Assembly (NCBI GenBank): GCA_902572155.1
Contig: CACGET010000034.1
Span: 1 to 9,869 of the forward strand
Length of the DNA stretch: 9,869 nt
Reading direction: 5' to 3'
Source: an uncultured Pelagibacteraceae bacterium
Lineage (GTDB): Bacteria; Pseudomonadota; Alphaproteobacteria; Pelagibacterales; Pelagibacteraceae
In this document: one piece after another, positions 1 to 6,271 of the stretch
Layout of the letters: each line of letters opens with the position of its first letter
How positions within the stretch are numbered: the stretch's first letter is position 1
The notes under the pieces: generated by a model
The model's database searches: none
What the model was told of the DNA's origin: nothing
What the model saw: only the letters and a program-made list of their open reading frames with translations
Position numbers and translations under genes: made by a program

Positions 1-1153
1 TATCTCTTAATAAATTATGAGATACTCTTTGAGATTTTTTTATTTTATCTCCTAGGACATGATCGTCCATTATTTTTGTTGAAGGGATTATATCAGCACC
101 AGTCATTTTCACCATTTGTAAAAGCCAATTCTCTGGGTTTTGAAATTTTTTGTTCATTGGAGAATAATTAAATGCCACTTCTATTGCGGCTTTATGAATT
201 TCTGGTAAAAAACCATCTGACTTTTTCCAAGCGTCTACTATTGGTGCAATCATCTCTTTTGTTGGATAATCAGTAATTAAATATCTGCAAAGTTTCATAG
301 CTATAAATTCTCTGCATGATTGATTTCTTGCTAAATCTCTTATTACTTTTGAAAGTGCTTTTTTACCTTCACTATAACCTAGGCCGAGTATCCTTTTTCT
401 TCCAGGTTGATGTATATTTTGTTCAAAATAAACATCACCAAAATTGCCCTCTTTATCTTTTTGAGATTTCCAGCCCGACATCAAATACGACATTTGAATA
501 ACATCTTCTTGGTCATAACCAGAATTAGGTGAAACGGTATGTAGCTCTAAAAGTTCTCTAGCATGATTTTCATTAATTGTTGCCTCTTTACCTTTAGATG
601 CTCTTTTCAAACCAGCAGGACTATCAGGTCCAATATTTTGACTATTATCAAGATGTCTGATCATAGGCCAAGCAACTGTTGCATCAAAAACCATTTTTTC
701 AAATGTTTGATCCATATTCGCACGAATGCTTTCTCGTTGATAAGCTCCAGTAGAAAATTGTTGCAATTGTTTAATTGAACTAATCGTAAAATGGTTTGCC
801 CAAAAATACCAAAGTTTAGTAAAAACAGGAGAGCTACCCTGGACTGCTTCTGTATGTCTTATGCTTAATTCTAAATTTATCCAATGACCTCTACCTGATT
901 TCAGTCCAAGCTTTTTCTGTTCTTTTTTAAGAGTAACAGGATCATTCTTATATTTTTCTCTTATCTTTTTTCTTGCCTTATTAGAGAATTTATTTTGAAA
1001 TTCTCTTAATTCTTTTTCTGTGTATAATTTTTTACCATCCCATTTAAAAGCTGGAACTTCATCTAATTGGTCTTTTGCCCAATTTAGAGGATCTGTTGGA
1101 ACTTTTTCATCAGGACCTATTCCAAAACTTACTTTTCTAATAAAATCTTTCAT
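1..1153 (-). CDS. DUF1800 family protein, N-terminal 384 residues (3' end outside window)
   Basis: The frame is open from ATG at 1153 down to the window edge, so the gene is cut by the window rather than broken. DUF1800 hallmarks appear in order: FGIGP near residue 10, FWANHF at 117-122, YQRESIR at 138-144, WPMIRHLDN at 162-170, NENHARELLELHT at 194-206 and a YDQEDVIQMSYLMSGW stretch at 213-228. The biochemical role of DUF1800 is unknown. Family members are commonly encoded next to a DUF1501 protein, which would be expected just left of this window. No signal peptide is visible at the N-terminus. The gene starts 9 bp after the GT2 stop with no clear Shine-Dalgarno, so it is probably translated as the third gene of the glycosyltransferase operon. 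Family assignment is firm; function is not known. Confidence 0.88.
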   Translation of the reverse strand, partial: MKDFIRKVSFGIGPDEKVPTDPLNWAKDQLDEVPAFKWDGKKLYTEKELREFQNKFSNKARKKIREKYKNDPVTLKKEQKKLGLKSGRGHWINLELSIRHTEAVQGSSPVFTKLWYFWANHFTISSIKQLQQFSTGAYQRESIRANMDQTFEKMVFDATVAWPMIRHLDNSQNIGPDSPAGLKRASKGKEATINENHARELLELHTVSPNSGYDQEDVIQMSYLMSGWKSQKDKEGNFGDVYFEQNIHQPGRKRILGLGYSEGKKALSKVIRDLARNQSCREFIAMKLCRYLITDYPTKEMIAPIVDAWKKSDGFLPEIHKAAIEVAFNYSPMNKKFQNPENWLLQMVKMTGADIIPSTKIMDDHVLGDKIKKSQRVSHNLLRD

Positions 1154-1162
1154 ATCAAAAAA

Positions 1163-2041
1163 TTAATTGTCTTTTTTTAATTCTATTATATTTTGAATAT
1201 TATCTAAACAATTTTTATATTCCTCAATATTTTCTCTTTTAGCTAGTCTAAAAATTATTACATTGAGTAATAATATTATTGGAATTGGAATTAACGTAAT
1301 TATTGAAATATCACTTAATATTAAAAAAGAATAAATAATCAAAAAAAAAATTGAACGAATTAAAACGTTAAATCTGAAAACACTAATAATTGAAAAAGAA
1401 TGTCTTAATAAATTAACAAAACTCATTTTTGAAGGTCCAAAGTATCTTATACCTCTAATAGACGGTATCGATTTTTTGTCTTTTTCCACCTTAGTTAGAG
1501 CGCCCGAAAAACTATTCCAAGTGGCTTTTTCATTGACCAAATTTTCTACTGTAGATTTTGTCAAACATGTAAAATTGCCAAATTTAATTGATTTCCCTGT
1601 AAAAAAAAAAGTTAAAATTTTATGAATATTATAACAAATTTTAAAAAATAAACTTTCAGATCTTTTTACTCTTTCACCCACTATAGTTTTATTAGGTAAA
1701 TACTCTGTATATTCTATAAAATCTTTTATTTCACTTGGTCTGTCTTCGCCATCCCCATCCATCGGTATCACATAATCAAAATCTTTTTTTTTAAATATAT
1801 ATTTAAGTCCTGAGGCAATACACCTTGCGTGGCCTCCATTTTTCTTCATATCTATCAATTCAACAGATTTAATTTTTTCTAAACCATGTGTGTTTATTTC
1901 TTTTCTTTCTGATGAAGCGTCATTAATTATAATAATTGAAACTTCATGATTTAAGTTTTTGATCTCTAGATCAATTTTTTTAATAAGTTCTGAAACTGAT
2001 TCCCAATCATTATAAATTGGGATTAAGATTTTAATTTTCAT
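1163..2041 (-). CDS. GT2 family glycosyltransferase, DPM1/ArnC-like, membrane-anchored
   Basis: This is a 292-residue inverting GT-A fold glycosyltransferase. Visible motifs are IPIYND at 7-12 (nucleotide-sugar fold start), IIIINDAS at 36-43, NGGHARCIASGL at 68-79, and the metal/nucleotide DxD motif as DGDGEDRP at 95-102, which corresponds to the D-x-D-x-x-x-PP block of dolichol-phosphate-mannose and undecaprenyl-phosphate sugar synthases. Two hydrophobic segments near 225-243 and 245-264 anchor the C-terminus in the inner membrane, with the catalytic domain in the cytoplasm. Its ATG directly follows the TAG stop of the GT39 gene with no spacer, which suggests translational coupling. The likely reaction, inferred from family and neighbour, is transfer of a sugar from a nucleotide donor to a polyprenyl phosphate for use by the GT39 enzyme. 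The sugar cannot be read from the sequence. Confidence 0.87.
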   Translation of the reverse strand: MKIKILIPIYNDWESVSELIKKIDLEIKNLNHEVSIIIINDASSERKEINTHGLEKIKSVELIDMKKNGGHARCIASGLKYIFKKKDFDYVIPMDGDGEDRPSEIKDFIEYTEYLPNKTIVGERVKRSESLFFKICYNIHKILTFFFTGKSIKFGNFTCLTKSTVENLVNEKATWNSFSGALTKVEKDKKSIPSIRGIRYFGPSKMSFVNLLRHSFSIISVFRFNVLIRSIFFLIIYSFLILSDISIITLIPIPIILLLNVIIFRLAKRENIEEYKNCLDNIQNIIELKKDN

Positions 2042-3433
2042 CTATCTTTTTATTCCAATCATACAAAATCCTTGCTTATTAATTTGTCCAAAATCTCCTG
2101 GGCACAACTGTTTTAAAACATCTGAATTACCAGTATAGATAATGCCTCCTTTTGGATCCAAACTATCTATATTGCCTTTTAAATCTTCAAACCAAATTGG
2201 CCTTGAGGGCAAATGGTAAGATAAATTTCCTGCGTGCCATTCATCTCCAACTACATACTTTATCTCATTATAAAAGTTTTTATTCCATCTTCTTTCAACC
2301 AATTCTGCAATTTCTTTTCCTTCATAATCTGTTCTCTTATTTGTTTTAGTTACAGATATATAAGAATAGAGCAAAGGCGATATAAAAAATAAAATAATAA
2401 ATCCATACATGAAAGAGTTTATTTTTTTAGTGTCAATTTGTGATTTAAGTAAATAAATAAATAAAGTTCCAAAAAATAAATAAAAAGGTGTCATCCACAT
2501 AGTTCTGATTTTAGAGCCTGTGATTAAGGAGGTCATGAACATCAGAACGATTGGCAAAATATTTATGAATAAAAGAAAAATTAATTTTTTATCATTAAAA
2601 TTAAATTTAAATTTAATTTTTTTTGCTAATAAAAAAATTAAAAATATAAAAGGTATCAATATCCCTAATTGCTTAATTATAAAAATTATTGGAAATTTTA
2701 TATGATCAACAATACCTGATTGTTCTAAGCCTGTCCTTTGAAGACCATATTTAATTGTAATAAATTCATTTTGATTTAGCCAAATTAAATGTGGAACCAG
2801 AATAATTAAAAAAACTTCTAATATTATTATATATTTAAAATCAAACTTTTTAACTTTTCTAATAAAAATTAAATATATAAATAATAGATCAATTGATATC
2901 AGAAGATAAATAAATAGGTACTTTGAAAGAAATCCAAATGAAGCAAATATAGCTACTAGAAGACAATCATTAAATTTTATTTCTTTATCAATATATATTT
3001 TCCAAGAATAATAAACAGTTATTGCCCAAAAAGGTAATTGACATACATTTACGTTAAATTCTGGAGTTGTAAAGTTATAAAAATATATAGATTCTAAAAT
3101 TAAAACAGAAATTAAACTTAATAAATTATTTTTAAATATGTCTTTTGATAATCTAAATACATAATAAAAGCTTATAATTACAAAAATTTGACTTAATAAA
3201 TAATAAGCCCAATCCTGTGGACCAAAAATATTAAAAAAAAAATTTAAAATAATAGCAACCATGGGTGGATGTTTGTCAAAGCCCCAATCAAGATTGCTTG
3301 CCCATGCCAAATGTTCAATTGTGTCTAAAGGTAAATTTATATTAGTTAAGGAAGGAGCTAATGTCCAAATAATCAGATGTACAAATATAAAAATATAGAA
3401 AATATTATTTGAATTTCTAATAAAATTAGCCAT
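2042..3433 (-). CDS. GT39/ArnT-like polytopic membrane glycosyltransferase (PMT_2 family)
   Basis: This is an integral membrane protein of 463 residues from the ATG at 3433. The frame also contains a TTG at 3439, two codons upstream, but the ATG is preferred and neither has a well-placed Shine-Dalgarno. The N-terminal transmembrane segment (about 11-27) is followed by the periplasmic loop typical of GT-C enzymes: LDTIEH with Asp37 and Glu40 as the presumed catalytic/metal DxxE motif, then DWGFDKHPP at 49-57. About ten further hydrophobic helices follow, and a soluble C-terminal part of roughly 95 residues contains a DEWHAGNLSYH stretch. The family transfers a sugar from a polyprenyl-phosphate carrier to lipid A, protein or another envelope acceptor on the periplasmic side. 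It heads the minus-strand operon with GT2 and DUF1800. The acceptor is unknown. Extreme A/T richness fits both hydrophobic codon content and the low-GC host. Confidence 0.85.
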   Translation of the reverse strand: MANFIRNSNNIFYIFIFVHLIIWTLAPSLTNINLPLDTIEHLAWASNLDWGFDKHPPMVAIILNFFFNIFGPQDWAYYLLSQIFVIISFYYVFRLSKDIFKNNLLSLISVLILESIYFYNFTTPEFNVNVCQLPFWAITVYYSWKIYIDKEIKFNDCLLVAIFASFGFLSKYLFIYLLISIDLLFIYLIFIRKVKKFDFKYIIILEVFLIILVPHLIWLNQNEFITIKYGLQRTGLEQSGIVDHIKFPIIFIIKQLGILIPFIFLIFLLAKKIKFKFNFNDKKLIFLLFINILPIVLMFMTSLITGSKIRTMWMTPFYLFFGTLFIYLLKSQIDTKKINSFMYGFIILFFISPLLYSYISVTKTNKRTDYEGKEIAELVERRWNKNFYNEIKYVVGDEWHAGNLSYHLPSRPIWFEDLKGNIDSLDPKGGIIYTGNSDVLKQLCPGDFGQINKQGFCMIGIKR

Positions 3434-3462
3434 TAGCAATTATTAACAACAATTAACCTTTC

Positions 3463-3490
3463 TTGACACCCTTAATTTGCTGAATATACT
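3463..3490 (+). promoter_or_regulatory. Near-consensus sigma-70 promoter of the dksA operon
   Basis: TTGACA at 3463-3468 is a perfect -35 hexamer. TATACT at 3485-3490 matches the -10 consensus at five of six positions, with a 16-bp spacer. Transcription would begin near 3497, leaving only about 14 nt before the dksA ATG at 3511, and no Shine-Dalgarno is visible in that leader. It lies in the 77-bp divergent gap between dksA and the GT39 gene. No convincing promoter was seen for the opposite direction. Confidence 0.72.
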
Positions 3491-3510
3491 CCCCAGCTTA
3501 AAATTACACT

Positions 3511-4005
3511 ATGCCAAAGACAGCTAAAGCTAAAAAAAAAGTTTCAAAATCAAAAGTTTCTGTAAAGAAAAAATCTATTGGTAAGCCAGTAATAAAAATT
3601 ACTAAAAATTATGAGCCTAAAGATACAGAAAAATATATGTGTGAAAAACATAAGGTTTTTTTTAGAATTAAACTTACCGAATGGAAAAAAGAATTAGTTA
3701 AGGCCAATAATGAGGCACTTTATAACGGTAGTATGGACGATAACAGTATATCTGCTGATGTAGTTGATCAAGCAAGTTCGTATACTGATAAAAACGTAGA
3801 GATGAAAGCTATAAATCGACAAATAAAGCTGATTTCTGAAATTGATAAAGCTTTGAAAAGAATTAAAGATGATACATATGGTTATTGCCTAGATACAGCT
3901 GAACCAATAGGGTTGAAAAGATTAATGGCTAGACCAGTTGCAAAATATACTATTAGTGCGCAAGAGAAACATGAAAAAAATGAAAAAGTCTACGCTGACG
4001 ATTAA
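3511..4005 (+). CDS. dksA: DksA-family RNA polymerase-binding transcription factor, single-cysteine zinc-finger type
   Basis: DksA binds in the secondary channel of RNA polymerase and, with ppGpp, alters initiation at rRNA and biosynthetic promoters. The 164-residue protein has a lysine-rich N-terminal tail (about 1-30), a coiled-coil region (about 45-120) with the DxxDxA tip as DVVDQA at 83-88, and a C-terminal globular part. The tip acids Asp83 and Asp86 and Ala88 are all present. The zinc-finger region starts YGYCLDTAEPIGLKRL at 123-138, but only Cys126 of the usual four cysteines is there, followed by ARPVAKYTISAQEKHE. This degenerate form with the same surrounding residues is typical of alphaproteobacterial DksA, some of which are known to work with a single cysteine. 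It leads a short operon with two tiny membrane-protein ORFs downstream. Confidence 0.93.
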   Translation: MPKTAKAKKKVSKSKVSVKKKSIGKPVIKITKNYEPKDTEKYMCEKHKVFFRIKLTEWKKELVKANNEALYNGSMDDNSISADVVDQASSYTDKNVEMKAINRQIKLISEIDKALKRIKDDTYGYCLDTAEPIGLKRLMARPVAKYTISAQEKHEKNEKVYADD

Positions 4006-4011
4006 GATAAA

Positions 4012-4128
4012 ATGAGAAAAAGACATAATAAACAAAAATCAATAGCTTTTCAGTTTGCAAAAAAATATATCTATTTTTATTACGGTTTTTTCTGGTGTCT
4101 TTTATTGTTATATGTATTTACTAGATGA
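4012..4128 (+). CDS. Putative 38-residue single-pass membrane protein downstream of dksA
   Basis: This short ORF begins 6 bp after the dksA stop and ends in a TGA that overlaps the ATG of the next ORF. The product has a basic start (MRKRHNKQK), then an aromatic/hydrophobic stretch at about 19-36 rich in Tyr, Phe, Trp and Leu that could span the membrane once, and ends TR. The positive-inside pattern predicts the N-terminus in the cytoplasm. It resembles no family I recognise. Support is positional: same strand as dksA, operon-like spacing, and an ATGA junction to a second ORF of similar character, in a genome that otherwise keeps almost no empty DNA. There is no clear Shine-Dalgarno, so translation may depend on coupling to dksA. 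It could still be a chance ORF. Confidence 0.5.
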   Translation: MRKRHNKQKSIAFQFAKKYIYFYYGFFWCLLLLYVFTR

Positions 4129-4220
4129 ATAAAAAAATAATTCTAATTATAATCGTAGTGTTAATTATAGAAATATCAGGACATGGAATACTTAGCTCCT
4201 TGTTTAGATTATTAGGTTAA
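4125..4220 (+). CDS. Putative 31-residue hydrophobic peptide overlapping the preceding small ORF
   Basis: The ATG at 4125 shares the ATGA tetranucleotide with the stop of the 38-codon ORF, a classic coupled junction. The product starts MNKK, continues with an unbroken aliphatic run (Ile, Leu and Val at 5-15, with a Glu at 16), then ISGHGILSSLFRLLG. This could be one membrane helix, or a short helix plus an amphipathic tail. It ends 9 bp before the stop codon of the convergent GST gene. No family is recognised. The overlap architecture and the good fit into the available gap argue for a real gene; the very small size and AT-rich composition argue for caution. Confidence 0.45.
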   Translation: MNKKIILIIIVVLIIEISGHGILSSLFRLLG

Positions 4221-4229
4221 TAGTTTAAT

Positions 4230-4856
4230 TTAAGGCTTAGGAGGAATATTGTTTTCATTCATTACCTTGTAGCCTTTTAATACATTTTTTCTTTGAGAAA
4301 TATTAACATACCATCTTTTTAAATTTTTATAATTATTTAGCCCAATATCATGCCAGTTATGTCTAGCAATCCATGGAAAAGTTGCAATATCGGCAATAGA
4401 ATAATCTTTGCTAGCTAGATATTCTGAAACTGACAGACGATCATCTAGTTGTTGATAAATTTTTTTAGCTATTTCAAAATATCTATCTTCACCAAATTTA
4501 CTTTTCCCGGGATTGTAATAATGAAATTGGTGATGTTGTCCCAACATTGGTCCGACATAACCCATTTGAGCCATTAACCATTGATTAATATTCAACCTTT
4601 CTTTGTTATCATAATATTTTCCAAATAATTCAGCTAAGTATATTAAAATTGCCCCTGATTCAAAAATACTTTTATTATTTTTGTGGTCTATAATTACTGG
4701 AATTTTACTGAATGGACTTATTTTAATAAATTCTGAATTAAATTGTTCATTATTTTTTAAATCTATTAAACTTATTTTGTATTCAGCGCTAATCTCTTCA
4801 AGCATGATAGTAATTTTCGTTCCATTTGGAGTAGGAGCAGAAAAAAGTTCTATCAC
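4230..4856 (-). CDS. yfcG: YfcG-like Nu-class glutathione S-transferase / disulfide-bond oxidoreductase
   Basis: The 208-residue protein has an N-terminal thioredoxin-like domain with the Nu-class signature APTPNGTKITIMLEE (7-21), the cis-Pro region ISPFSKIPVI (46-55) and the glutathione gamma-glutamyl-binding FESGAILIYLAE (64-75). An all-helical C-terminal domain carries WLMAQMGYVGPMLGQHHQFH (92-111) and DYSIADIATFPW (151-162). Close relatives of E. coli YfcG bind glutathione and reduce disulfides rather than conjugate electrophiles. The start is a GTG at 4856 that overlaps the TGA of the FNR gene by 4 bp (GTGA). It is chosen because the family begins M-I-x-L-x-x-A-P-T-P-N-G at exactly this point and no upstream ATG exists. 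It is the last gene of the ferredoxin-FNR-GST operon, which fits a thiol/redox role in the cytoplasm. Confidence 0.9.
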   Translation of the reverse strand: MIELFSAPTPNGTKITIMLEEISAEYKISLIDLKNNEQFNSEFIKISPFSKIPVIIDHKNNKSIFESGAILIYLAELFGKYYDNKERLNINQWLMAQMGYVGPMLGQHHQFHYYNPGKSKFGEDRYFEIAKKIYQQLDDRLSVSEYLASKDYSIADIATFPWIARHNWHDIGLNNYKNLKRWYVNISQRKNVLKGYKVMNENNIPPKP

Positions 4857-5869
4857 TTTTTTATTCCAAGTCTTTCCTGAGCAGTTTTAGAAGTTGTTGT
4901 AAATTCAAACCTTAATTTTTCATCTGGTTTTGCATATTTAAAACTTCCACGTGCAGCAAGCGCTCCCTCGTGAAAACCAGAAAGAATTAATTTTAATTTA
5001 CCTGGATAAGAACAAATATCACCAATTGCAAAAATTCCACTTACATTTGTTTCAAAATTTTCAGTATTTACTTCAATTGTTTTTTTATCAATATTTAAAC
5101 CCCAGTTTAATATTGGGCCAAGTTGCATAATTAAACCAAAAAAACCTAATACATAATCTGTTTTAAGTTGCTCTATTTTACCATTTTCATGCTTTATCTT
5201 GACTTCATTGATTTTATTATCACCAATTAAGGATTCCATTTGATATCTTGTGTATAAGCTTAATTTTCCAGTTTTATTTAGTTCTTTTACTTTTTGAACA
5301 CTAGACTCTGCACCACTAAAACCATCTCTTCTATGAATTAAATTTATTTTACAAGTATTTGAAAGTTCTAAGGCCCAATCTAGCGCTGAATCGCCTCCAC
5401 CAAATATTGAAATTGTTTTATCTTTAAAGATAGTTTTATCTTTTATTGAGTAATATAAACTGTCATTCTCAAATTTCTCACATTCTTTAAGGGGAAATTT
5501 CCTTGGCTCAAAAGAGCCTACACCCCCTGCAATGATAATTGCTGCTACATCAAAAGTTATTTTTCCGCTTGTTTTAACGTGCCATCTATTAACATCTTTT
5601 TTAAGTTCCTCTACTCTCTCGTTTAAATGAAATTTAACTTTAAATGGTTCAATTTGTTTTAATAGATTATTAGTTAATTCCTCACCTGTACATTCTGGTA
5701 TTGCTGGAATGTCATAAATTGGTTTATCAGGATAAAGTTCAATGCATTGACCTCCTACCTTGTCAAGATTATCAACTATCTCACAATTTAAACCTATAAT
5801 ACCAAGTTGATGAGCACAGAATAAACCAGTGGGCCCTGCTCCAATTATCAATACATCTGTTTTAATCAT
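4853..5869 (-). CDS. Ferredoxin/flavodoxin-NADP+ reductase, thioredoxin-reductase-like (YumC type)
   Basis: This FAD- and NADPH-binding flavoprotein of 338 residues exchanges electrons between NADPH and ferredoxin. The FAD-binding GAGPTG lies at 10-15, VGGQC at 38-42, the NADPH-binding GGGDSA at 157-162, HRR (179-181) for the NADPH phosphate, and the second FAD motif AIGDICSYPG at 281-290. It would often be annotated thioredoxin reductase, but the CxxC redox pair that TrxR carries just before its NADPH-domain GxGxxA-type motif is absent. The C-terminal tail FTTTSKTAQERLG (323-335) is typical of YumC-type FNRs. The partner is almost surely the [2Fe-2S] ferredoxin encoded directly upstream, whose TAA stop abuts this ATG. 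The gene overlaps the GST start downstream. Direction of electron flow cannot be read from the sequence. Confidence 0.93.
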   Translation of the reverse strand: MIKTDVLIIGAGPTGLFCAHQLGIIGLNCEIVDNLDKVGGQCIELYPDKPIYDIPAIPECTGEELTNNLLKQIEPFKVKFHLNERVEELKKDVNRWHVKTSGKITFDVAAIIIAGGVGSFEPRKFPLKECEKFENDSLYYSIKDKTIFKDKTISIFGGGDSALDWALELSNTCKINLIHRRDGFSGAESSVQKVKELNKTGKLSLYTRYQMESLIGDNKINEVKIKHENGKIEQLKTDYVLGFFGLIMQLGPILNWGLNIDKKTIEVNTENFETNVSGIFAIGDICSYPGKLKLILSGFHEGALAARGSFKYAKPDEKLRFEFTTTSKTAQERLGIKK

Positions 5870-6190
5870 TTAACATTGTTGCGATGGTATACTAACAACT
5901 AAACCATCTAGTTCATCTGAAACAATTAACTGACAACTTAATCTACTATTTTTTTTTGGCTCAAAGGCCATATCAAGCATATCTTCTTCACCATCCTCTT
6001 TGTTTGGTAGTTTGTCTAACCATTCCTCATTAACGTAAACATGACACGTAGCACATGCCATTCCACCACCACAATCAGCATCTATACCTGGAATATCGTT
6101 TTGAACAGCACCCTCCATCACACTTAAACCATTTTGAATATCTATAACGTGTGAGTCGTTATCATGTGTTTTGAAAGTAATTTTTGCCAT
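5870..6190 (-). CDS. Adrenodoxin-type [2Fe-2S] ferredoxin
   Basis: This is a 106-residue soluble one-electron carrier. The four cluster ligands are Cys40, Cys46, Cys49 and Cys86, spaced C-x5-C-x2-C-x36-C, with [17 protein letters not shown] (38-53) and RLSCQ (83-87) as in adrenodoxin, putidaredoxin and bacterial FdxB/Isc ferredoxins. The acidic stretch EDGEED (65-70) is the usual partner-docking surface. Cys106 at the extreme C-terminus is not a ligand. The stop abuts the ATG of the FNR gene, so the two are translated together. The gene lies just past the intrinsic terminator of proteorhodopsin, only 17 bp separate the U-tract from the ATG, and no Shine-Dalgarno is present, so it may have its own promoter and a leaderless mRNA. 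Client enzymes are unknown. Confidence 0.95.
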   Translation of the reverse strand: MAKITFKTHDNDSHVIDIQNGLSVMEGAVQNDIPGIDADCGGGMACATCHVYVNEEWLDKLPNKEDGEEDMLDMAFEPKKNSRLSCQLIVSDELDGLVVSIPSQQC

Positions 6191-6196
6191 TAGATA

Positions 6197-6224
6197 TATA
6201 TAGGTTTAAAAAAAAATAGGGCAA
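6197..6224 (-). promoter_or_regulatory. Possible ferredoxin promoter embedded in the proteorhodopsin terminator
   Basis: On the minus strand TTGCCC (6224-6219) is followed after 16 bp by TATATA (6202-6197), each matching sigma-70 consensus at four of six positions. Transcription would start at about 6190, which is the first base of the ferredoxin ATG. The -35 element would lie in the descending arm of the terminator hairpin and the spacer would be the U-tract. The lack of a Shine-Dalgarno fits a leaderless start. This is weak by sequence alone because TATATA is common in such AT-rich DNA. Confidence 0.3.
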
Positions 6225-6248
6225 GTATGTAAAAACATACCTGCCCTA
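6208..6248 (-). terminator. Strong intrinsic terminator after proteorhodopsin
   Basis: On the minus strand a 14-bp stem (6248-6235 with 6230-6217) closes a UUUU loop (6234-6231). Every position pairs in the transcribed RNA; the one imperfection on the plus strand (A/C) becomes a G-U wobble on the minus strand, which shows that the minus strand is the functional one. Nine uridines (6216-6208) follow directly. The hairpin begins about 24 nt after the proteorhodopsin stop codon. Confidence 0.92.
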
Positions 6249-6271
6249 AATTTAAACTATTTTACTTGTAC

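Noticed and set aside
316..778. Two plus-strand ORFs of 61 and 71 codons (316-501 and 563-778)
   Set aside because: They lie antisense to the DUF1800 coding frame, which is continuous and carries family motifs. Their products show no family features.
2152..2705. Two plus-strand ORFs of 65 and 61 codons (2152-2349 and 2520-2705)
   Set aside because: They are antisense to the GT39 gene and are explained by AT-rich codons for hydrophobic helices read in reverse.
1200..3433. Horizontal acquisition of the glycosyltransferase genes because of their very high A/T content
   Set aside because: Hydrophobic proteins use A/T-rich codons and the host itself is A/T-rich. No mobile element, repeat or tRNA flanks the block.
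3434..3439. TTG at 3439 as the start of the GT39 gene
   Set aside because: It adds only two residues and has no well-placed Shine-Dalgarno. The in-frame ATG at 3433 is the simpler start.
4190..4245. A possible bidirectional terminator between the small ORFs and the GST gene (CTCCT/AGGAG and CCTT/AAGG pairings)
   Set aside because: Arms are only four to five bases with long loops and no U-tract, so they are not distinguishable from chance.
4681..4890. Plus-strand ORF of 69 codons
   Set aside because: It is antisense across the GST start and FNR end, both of which are well supported by family motifs.
4853..5869. Thioredoxin reductase as the name for the flavoprotein
   Set aside because: There is no CxxC redox pair ahead of the GGGDSA motif, and the C-terminal FTTTS extension and adjacent ferredoxin fit a YumC-type FNR.
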